DNA from: Nitriliruptoraceae bacterium
Lineage (GTDB): Bacteria > Actinomycetota > Nitriliruptoria > Nitriliruptorales > Nitriliruptoraceae
Length of the DNA: 13,072 bases
Assembly: GCA_007131525.1 (NCBI GenBank)
Contig: SLQK01000030.1
Coordinates: 1 to 13,072 of the forward strand
Reading direction: 5' to 3'
Positions 8,915 to 13,072 of the stretch are shown piece by piece. Below the pieces are notes generated by a model that searched no databases, was not told where the DNA came from, and saw only the letters and a program-made list of their open reading frames with translations. Position 1 is the first letter of the stretch. Every line of letters begins with the position of its first letter. The translations under genes and the position numbers were made by a program.

Positions 8915-10558
8915 ATGAGCTCCGAGGTCCCCACCACCAGTGACCAGCTGACCCGCCAGCTGCCCGACGGCCCGACCAGGCCGCGCGTCGGCAGCCGGCG
9001 GGTCGCTGGCGTGCACCCGGCGATCTGGGTGCCCTCGCTGCTGGTGGCGACCGCCATGCTCCTGCCGGCCATCTACCTGGTCGTGGCGGCCGCGGACCTG
9101 CCGCTGGCGCGGATCGTCGAGATCGCCACCGAGGAGCGGACCCGGCGGCTGGCCGGCCGCACCCTGCTCCTCGGAACCTCGGTGACGCTCGCCTGCCTGG
9201 TGCTGGGTGTCCCGCTGGCGTGGCTGACCGTGCGCAGCGATCTGCCCGCCCGCCGGTTCTTCGCCATCGCCACGGGCCTGCCCTTGGTGATCCCCACCTT
9301 CGTCGGAGCCTTCGCCCTGGTCGCCGCCTTCGCCCGCGGTGGTCTGGTGGAGGAGTGGTTCGGGATCGTCCCACCGAGCCCCTACGGCTTCTGGGGCGCA
9401 TTCGTCGCGCTGACCCTGTTCAGCTTCCCCTACGTGCTCATCACGGTGCAGGCGGGCCTCAGGGGCATCGATCCGTCCCTGGAGGAGGCCAGTCGGCTGC
9501 TCGGCAACGGGCCGGTCCGCACCTTCCTCAAGGTCACCCTCCCGCAGCTACGGGTCAGCGCGGCAGCCGGTGGGTTGCTGGTCATGCTCTACGTGTTCAG
9601 CGACTTCGGTGCGGTGTCGATCCTGCGCTACTCGACCTTCACGCGGGGTCTGTTCCTGCAGTACCGCTCGGCCTTCGATCGCTCACCGGCGGCCGTGCTC
9701 GGGCTGCTGCTGGTGGCGATGACGGTCGCCGTGATCGTGTTCGAGGCGCGGGTCGCCCGGGACCGGGGCGGGCAGTTCGGGGCCCGGGGGCCCACCCGGC
9801 CGGCACCTGCCGTGCCCCTGCGGGCCTGGCGGTGGCCGGCTGTCGGGCTGTGCGTCCTGGTCCTGCTGGTGGGTCTGGTCACGCCGGTGACCGTCATCGT
9901 CTACTGGCTGGTCCGGGGCCTGGCGGCCGGCGAGCAGCTCAACGTCGCCCTGGGTCCGGCGGGGCGCAGCATCCTTGCCGCCGGGCTCGGGGCGCTGGCG
10001 GCTGTCGCTGCCGCACTGCCCGTGGCGATCTGGTCCGCACGCTCCTCCTCGCGGGTGGCGCGGGTGGTGGAACGCGCCTCCTTCACCGGCTACGCCCTAC
10101 CGGGCATCGTCGTCGCGCTGGCGCTGGTGTTCTTCGGCATCCGGCTGGCCACACCGCTGTACCAGACCCTGGCGATGCTCGTCTTCGCCTACGTCGTCCT
10201 GTTCCTGCCCCAGGCCGTCGGTGCGATCCGGTCCTCCCTGCTCCAGGTGAACCCCAACGTCGAGGCGGCCTCGCGGGTGCTGGGCAGCGACCGGCTCGCG
10301 ACGCTGCGGCGGGTGACGCTGCCGCTGGCGCGCCGCGGGGCACTGGCCGGGGGGGCGTTGGTGTTCCTCACCGCGCTGAAGGAGCTCCCGGCCACGCTGC
10401 TGCTGGCACCGACCGGGTTCGACACCCTGTCCACGCGGGTCTGGTCGGCGACCGAGGAGGCCTTCTACACCCGGGCGTCGATCCCGGCGCTGCTGCTGAT
10501 CCTGCTGGGCTCGCTGCCGCTGGCGGTGGCGATGATCCGTGAGCGGCGGGAGCGCTGA
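8915..10558 (+). CDS. fbpB: Ferric-iron ABC transporter permease, fused two-domain type
   Basis: The 547 residues form a fused permease with about twelve membrane segments (roughly 37-60, 84-106, 115-140, 158-181, 216-236, 258-278, 306-333, 352-373, 389-409, 415-438, 474-497, 522-542). Each half carries the EAA loop that contacts the ATPase: EEASRLLGNGPVRTFLKVTL at 190-209, ending in P210, and VEAASRVLGSDRLATLRRVT at 449-468, ending in LP at 469-470. Fused halves are normal for the FbpB/SfuB group. The ATG at 8915 has only a weak AGGA upstream. It follows fbpA by 62 bases with a hairpin between them, and is convergent with fbpC, which starts elsewhere. Confidence 0.95.
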   Translation: MSSEVPTTSDQLTRQLPDGPTRPRVGSRRVAGVHPAIWVPSLLVATAMLLPAIYLVVAAADLPLARIVEIATEERTRRLAGRTLLLGTSVTLACLVLGVPLAWLTVRSDLPARRFFAIATGLPLVIPTFVGAFALVAAFARGGLVEEWFGIVPPSPYGFWGAFVALTLFSFPYVLITVQAGLRGIDPSLEEASRLLGNGPVRTFLKVTLPQLRVSAAAGGLLVMLYVFSDFGAVSILRYSTFTRGLFLQYRSAFDRSPAAVLGLLLVAMTVAVIVFEARVARDRGGQFGARGPTRPAPAVPLRAWRWPAVGLCVLVLLVGLVTPVTVIVYWLVRGLAAGEQLNVALGPAGRSILAAGLGALAAVAAALPVAIWSARSSSRVARVVERASFTGYALPGIVVALALVFFGIRLATPLYQTLAMLVFAYVVLFLPQAVGAIRSSLLQVNPNVEAASRVLGSDRLATLRRVTLPLARRGALAGGALVFLTALKELPATLLLAPTGFDTLSTRVWSATEEAFYTRASIPALLLILLGSLPLAVAMIRERRER

Positions 10559-10564
10559 GCCGCT

Positions 10565-10582
10565 GCGGGTGGGACCGCCCGC
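10565..10582. terminator. Weak hairpin between convergent fbpB and fbpC
   Basis: GCGGG at 10565-10569 pairs with CCCGC at 10578-10582 around an eight-base loop in the 66-base gap between the two convergent stops. It could act for fbpB, but it is short and has no T-run. A second short palindrome, CGGATCCG, lies near 10612. Confidence 0.25.
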
Positions 10583-10624
10583 TGGCTCACGTTACGCGGC
10601 TGCGACCTCGTCGGATCCGGGCCC

Positions 10625-11731
10625 TCAGGCCGGGACGCCGTCGCTCGCCAGCGTCGCGGGGCTGTCCGACTCGTGGTCGAACGCGACGACGGGACCGACG
10701 ACCTCCAGCCGGACCCGGTCGCCGCGCTGCAGATCGAGCCCGGGGCCGCGCCGTGACCGCAGCTCGTAGCCGCCGGGCACCTCGACGGTGACCAGCTGGT
10801 CGTGGCCGAAGTACGACAGTGCGGTCACCACACCGCCACCGTCGTCGGCGCGCCGGAGCGCCAGGGACTCCGGACGGACCACGACCGTGACCTCGCCCGC
10901 CCGCAGGGCGCGATCCGTCGGCAGCCGGCCGATCGGTGTGTCGACGAGGTAGCGACCCGCCCGGGTGCCGGGCAGCACGTCGGCCTCACCCACGAACTCG
11001 GCGACGAAGCGGGTCGCCGGCTGGGAGTAGAGCGTCTGGGGGTCGGCGACCTGGTGCACGCGGCCGTGGTCCATCACCGCGACGTGGTCGGCGAGGGAGA
11101 GCGCTTCCTCCTGATCGTGGGTGACGAACACCGCGGTCTGGTCGGCGGCCCGCAGGATCGCGCGCACCTCCTCGCGGACCGTGGCGCGCAGGGAGGCGTC
11201 GAGGTTGGAGAACGGCTCGTCCAGCAGGATCAGGTCGGGCTCCGGCGCGAGTGCCCTCGCCAGGGCGACGCGTTGCTGCTGGCCGCCGGAGAGCGCGGTG
11301 GGCAGTCGGGCACCGAGGTGGTCCATGCCCACCAGGCGCAGCGCCGAGTCGACGCGGTCGTTGCGCTCGTGCCGCGTGAGACGGCGCAGTCCGTAGCCCA
11401 CGTTGCGGGCGACGTTGAGGTGCGGGAACAGCGCGTAGTCCTGGAAGACCATGCCGACGTTGCGTCGTTCCGGTGGGAGGGCCACCCCCGGTCCGGTCAC
11501 GAGGGTGCCGTCGATCTCGATGCGCCCCTCGTCGGGGTCGAGGAGGCCGGCCACCATGCGCAGGACCGTGGTCTTGCCGCAACCGGACGGCCCGAGCAGC
11601 GCGGTCAGGCTGCCGCGGGGCACGCTGAGGTCGACCCGGTCGACCGCGAGGGTGTCACCGAACCACCTCGTGAGCCCGATGCAACGCAGCGCCGGCGTGT
11701 CATGGCTCGAAGCGGTCTGCTCGGTGGGCAA
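10625..11731 (-). CDS. fbpC: Ferric-iron ABC transporter ATP-binding protein
   Basis: Drives Fe(III) import at the inner face of the membrane. From the TTG at 11731 the protein has 368 residues with Walker A GPSGCGKTT at 47-55, Q-loop FQDYALFPHL at 96-105, signature LSGGQQQRVALARAL at 147-161, Walker B LILLDEP at 167-173 with catalytic Glu172, switch His205 in VTHDQEEAL at 203-211, and a C-terminal TOBE-type domain from about 250 to 350. GGAGG sits five bases before the TTG. The frame stays open upstream to an ATG-type start at 12034, but that would translate the 34-bp repeats and the iron box as Arg/Pro/Ser-rich protein, so the TTG is preferred. It is separated from fbpA-fbpB and convergent with fbpB, an unusual layout for this transporter. 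Confidence 0.93.
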   Translation of the reverse strand: MPTEQTASSHDTPALRCIGLTRWFGDTLAVDRVDLSVPRGSLTALLGPSGCGKTTVLRMVAGLLDPDEGRIEIDGTLVTGPGVALPPERRNVGMVFQDYALFPHLNVARNVGYGLRRLTRHERNDRVDSALRLVGMDHLGARLPTALSGGQQQRVALARALAPEPDLILLDEPFSNLDASLRATVREEVRAILRAADQTAVFVTHDQEEALSLADHVAVMDHGRVHQVADPQTLYSQPATRFVAEFVGEADVLPGTRAGRYLVDTPIGRLPTDRALRAGEVTVVVRPESLALRRADDGGGVVTALSYFGHDQLVTVEVPGGYELRSRRGPGLDLQRGDRVRLEVVGPVVAFDHESDSPATLASDGVPA

Positions 11732-11736
11732 CCTCG

Positions 11737-11741
11737 CCTCC
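11737..11741 (-). promoter_or_regulatory. Ribosome-binding site that sets the fbpC TTG start
   Basis: GGAGG on the minus strand (plus-strand CCTCC) is five bases before TTG. No in-frame ATG or GTG lies near; the nearest ATG, at the same place in the sequence as residues 9-10, is out of frame. Confidence 0.7.
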
Positions 11742-11774
11742 AGGTCGTTACGTCGGGGGTCCGGGGCTGACGAC

Positions 11775-11876
11775 GCTCGGGGATCGGCGACCGTCGGGGA
11801 CGGACGTCGCTCGGGGATCGGCGACCGTCGGGGACGGACGTCGCTCGGGGATCGGCGACCGTCGGGGACGGACGAC
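11775..11876. repeat. Three-copy 34-bp tandem repeat in the fbpC leader
   Basis: Copies at 11775-11808, 11809-11842 and 11843-11876 are identical except for one base near the end of the third (GACGAC instead of GACGTC). Each contains CCGTC-GGG-GACGG, a five-pair hairpin with a three-base loop. GCGAC upstream of it and GTCGC across the unit junction can add an outer stem for the first two copies. The array lies between the second iron box and the fbpC start, so it would be transcribed in the fbpC leader from the predicted promoter. Confidence 0.9.
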
Positions 11877-11914
11877 CCCAGGGAACCAGGTCTCCCGGAC
11901 GTAGGAGGCCCGGG

Positions 11915-11933
11915 AAAGGTTAGGTTACCCTTC
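11915..11933 (+). promoter_or_regulatory. Second iron box, between fbpC and the DtxR-family gene
   Basis: AAAGGTTAGGTTACCCTTC matches the IdeR/DtxR consensus at 13 of 19 positions, keeping the core AGGTTAGG-TA-CCT. It sits in the divergent region between fbpC and the DtxR-like gene, so it could repress one or both. It is weaker than the box at 7555-7573. Confidence 0.68.
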
Positions 11934-11949
11934 ACTCGAACGTGGTCAC
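11922..11949 (-). promoter_or_regulatory. Possible fbpC promoter
   Basis: On the minus strand GTGACC (plus 11944-11949, four of six with TTGACA) is followed after 16 bases by TAACCT (plus 11922-11927). The -10 falls inside the iron box, as for fbpA. Transcription from here would give a leader of about 180 bases holding the 34-bp repeats. A plus-strand promoter for the DtxR-like gene using TAGGTT at 11921-11926 is also possible but lacks a good -35. Confidence 0.4.
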
Positions 11950-12046
11950 TGAACGGTCGATGGACCGTCGGACGCCTGCCGGGTGGCGTCCGCGCAGCAT
12001 GACGACGCCGACAGCGCCGAACCCGCGCCTGCACCGCTCCCGACCC

Positions 12047-12051
12047 AGGAG
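12047..12051 (+). promoter_or_regulatory. Ribosome-binding site that sets the DtxR-like GTG start
   Basis: AGGAG is six bases before GTG at 12058. The longer in-frame GTG at 11983 would add 25 residues without a recognisable site. Confidence 0.7.
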
Positions 12052-12057
12052 CTCACC

Positions 12058-12837
12058 GTGTCCGCATCGGCACACCCCACCGCGCAGCACAGCCCCGAGA
12101 CGCTGGGCACGTCGCACCACCTCCATGAGCTCCATGAGGTGGCACGCCCCGAGGAGGGCCGCGCGCACGCCGTGACGGTGGACAGCCTCGTGACCGAGGT
12201 GCTGGAGATCCTGCTCGAGCACCACCACCTCGGCGTCCCGGTAGCTGCGGCCACCGTCGCGGACCGCTTGCCCGTGGACGGCGCGCTGGTCGACGCGGCG
12301 ATCGTGCGGCTGCTGGAGGACGGCACCGCTGAGCTGGTCGGTGACGCCCGCGCGGAACAGCTGTCGCTGACCGCCGCGGGCGTGCCCCTGGCCACGACCG
12401 CGGTGCGTCGCCACCGGCTCACCGAACGCCTGCTGGCCGACGTGATCGGCCTGGAGTGGTGGAAGGTGCACCACGAGGCGGAACGCTGGGAGGGGGTTGT
12501 GTCCGGCGACGTCGAGGCCAAGCTGATCGAGCTGCTCGGCGACCCCGGGACCTGCCCCCACGGCAACCCGATCCCGGGCTCGCGGAACGCCCCCGAGCAC
12601 GCCGACGCGGTCCTCCTCGCCGATGCGCCGGCCGGGCCCGTCGAGGTCCTGCGGATCACGGAGACCCTCGAGGGCGACGACGAGGCGCTCCAGCTGCTGC
12701 AGAACTGCGGGTTCATGCCCGGCAAGCACGCCGAGGTGCAGCGCAACGAGCGGGGGTGGGTGTTGGTCGCGGGTGCGCACCACGACGCTGCGCTCCCGCC
12801 CCACGTCGCGGCGCACACCTACGTCGCCCCGCGCTGA
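12058..12837 (+). CDS. Divergent DtxR-family metal-dependent regulator
   Basis: The 259 residues have the DtxR/IdeR layout: winged helix about 41-110, metal-binding and dimerisation domain about 111-175, and a C-terminal SH3/FeoA-like domain about 195-240. The best family match is RRHRLTERLLADVIGLEWWK at 117-136 and the GNPIPG motif at 169-174. By alignment with C. diphtheriae DtxR, site-1 ligands H79, E83 and H98 are kept (His119, Glu123, His138). The site-2 ligands M10, C102 and H106 become Leu44, Glu142 and Gly146, with E105 kept (Glu145). The recognition-helix residues Q36, S37, P39, T40, S42 and Q43 become Val, Asp, Ala, Leu, Asp and Ala. It has a 40-residue N-terminal extension with HHLHELHE at 20-27. 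Divergent from fbpC, it probably senses metal, but canonical iron-box binding is uncertain. Confidence 0.85.
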   Translation: MSASAHPTAQHSPETLGTSHHLHELHEVARPEEGRAHAVTVDSLVTEVLEILLEHHHLGVPVAAATVADRLPVDGALVDAAIVRLLEDGTAELVGDARAEQLSLTAAGVPLATTAVRRHRLTERLLADVIGLEWWKVHHEAERWEGVVSGDVEAKLIELLGDPGTCPHGNPIPGSRNAPEHADAVLLADAPAGPVEVLRITETLEGDDEALQLLQNCGFMPGKHAEVQRNERGWVLVAGAHHDAALPPHVAAHTYVAPR

Positions 12838-12873
12838 GCCGGCCGGCGGTCGAGCCCGCGCGTTCGCTCGCCT

Positions 12874-12893
12874 CGGCAGCGTGGTGGCTGCCG
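12874..12893 (+). terminator. Terminator-like hairpin after the DtxR-like gene
   Basis: CGGCAGC at 12874-12880 pairs perfectly with GCTGCCG at 12887-12893 around a six-base loop, 36 bases past the stop. It lacks a T-run, as often in actinobacteria. Confidence 0.5.
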
Positions 12894-12921
12894 TGTGACC
12901 GCTCCCTGCCGCCGCGGCTGT

Positions 12922-12977
12922 GGGGTTGGGGAGCTGGGGCCCCGGATTCCGGTGGTCAGGTTCCCCAACGCGGGGGC
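12922..12977. repeat. 56-bp nested palindromic repeat, copy 1
   Basis: Identical to 13017-13072 at 54 of 56 positions. The outer arms GTTGGGGA and TCCCCAAC form an eight-pair stem, and a small inner palindrome CCGGATTCCGG lies in the loop. The 3' end CCCCAACGCGGGG can form an alternative hairpin. It lies between the DtxR-like gene and whatever follows the window; no coding frame is credible. Confidence 0.85.
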
Positions 12978-12983
12978 GCTGGC

Positions 12984-13004
12984 GGGACGGGGGCCGGGCG
13001 CGGG
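12984..13004 (+). other. Putative G-quadruplex in the repeat spacer
   Basis: Four runs of at least three G (12984-12986, 12989-12993, 12996-12998, 13002-13004) are separated by loops of two, two and three bases, a canonical quadruplex pattern. GC richness makes chance occurrence fairly likely. Confidence 0.45.
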
Positions 13005-13016
13005 CGGTGGCGGTAG

Positions 13017-13072
13017 GGGGTTGGGGACCTGGCGCCCCGGATTCCGGTGGTCAGGTTCCCCAACGCGGGGGC
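13017..13072. repeat. 56-bp nested palindromic repeat, copy 2 (reaches window end)
   Basis: Differs from copy 1 at only two positions, both in the left arm. One of them makes the arm GTTGGGGACCTG, which pairs with CAGGTTCCCCAAC over twelve pairs with one bulged base, a better stem than copy 1. The start-to-start distance is 95 bases, and the repeat ends exactly where the window does, so the array may continue. Confidence 0.85.

Noticed and set aside
7566..9401. 611-codon open frame on the minus strand across fbpA and the start of fbpB
   Set aside because: It is the antisense shadow of fbpA, whose lipobox, iron-site tyrosines, GGAGG and iron box all support the plus strand. The antisense protein has no recognisable domain.
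11732..12034. Upstream extension of fbpC by 101 residues
   Set aside because: It would translate the 34-bp repeats, the iron box and the likely promoter into Arg/Pro/Ser-rich sequence that no FbpC has; the TTG with GGAGG is a better start.

Overview
The window is GC-rich throughout (roughly 70% G+C by eye), nearly filled with genes, and shows high-GC Gram-positive (actinobacterial) features: an iron-uptake lipoprotein, DtxR/IdeR-type iron boxes, a monomeric NADP-dependent isocitrate dehydrogenase, an inositol-3-phosphate synthase, and an AbiEi-winged-helix/DUF559-like protein of a type often multicopy in actinobacteria. The myo-inositol synthase is about 450 residues, longer than the mycobacterial form (about 367), which may point to a deep-branching actinobacterial lineage. 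That placement is inference; no rRNA or other taxonomic marker is present.

Left part, 1-7310, all on the minus strand. It starts with the N-terminal end of a gene that runs off the left edge (zinc-ribbon-like start, probably an RlmA-type rRNA methyltransferase). Next is a 377-base gap, then a DUF559/AbiEi-like gene (454-1476) flanked on both sides by two diverged copies of a palindromic element of about 96 bp. A 438-base gap with a six-copy 19-bp tandem repeat follows. Then, in order of position, come ino1 (1915-3270), an MpaB/DUF2236-family oxygenase-like gene (3396-4511), an unrecognised 150-residue gene (4553-5005) and icd (5070-7310). Read in the direction of transcription the order is icd, the 150-residue gene, mpaB-like, ino1, then the DUF559 gene. 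A 17-bp hairpin lies just after icd and buries the ribosome-binding site of the 150-residue gene.

Right part, 7537-12893, is a complete ferric-iron ABC uptake module with its own DtxR-family protein. fbpA (lipoprotein) and fbpB (fused two-domain permease) are on the plus strand behind a strong iron box (16 of 19 positions of the IdeR/DtxR consensus) that overlaps the probable -10. The ATPase fbpC is separate, on the minus strand, convergent with fbpB. It diverges from the DtxR-like gene across a 326-base region that holds a second, weaker iron box (13 of 19) and a three-copy 34-bp tandem repeat in the fbpC leader. The expected logic is iron-replete repression of both units. However, the DtxR-like protein has lost most of the DNA-contacting residues of the recognition helix and changes several metal ligands, so it may not be the regulator that reads these boxes.

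Right edge, 12838-13072. After a terminator-like hairpin there are two nearly identical 56-bp copies (54 of 56) of a nested palindromic repeat at 95-bp spacing, separated by a G-quadruplex-capable spacer. The second copy is cut by the window end.

No RNA gene, CRISPR array, insertion sequence or integrase was found. The best candidates for undescribed biology are the divergent DtxR-like protein within a split iron transporter, the ribosome-site-sequestering hairpin after icd, and the structured repeats around the DUF559 gene and at the right edge.
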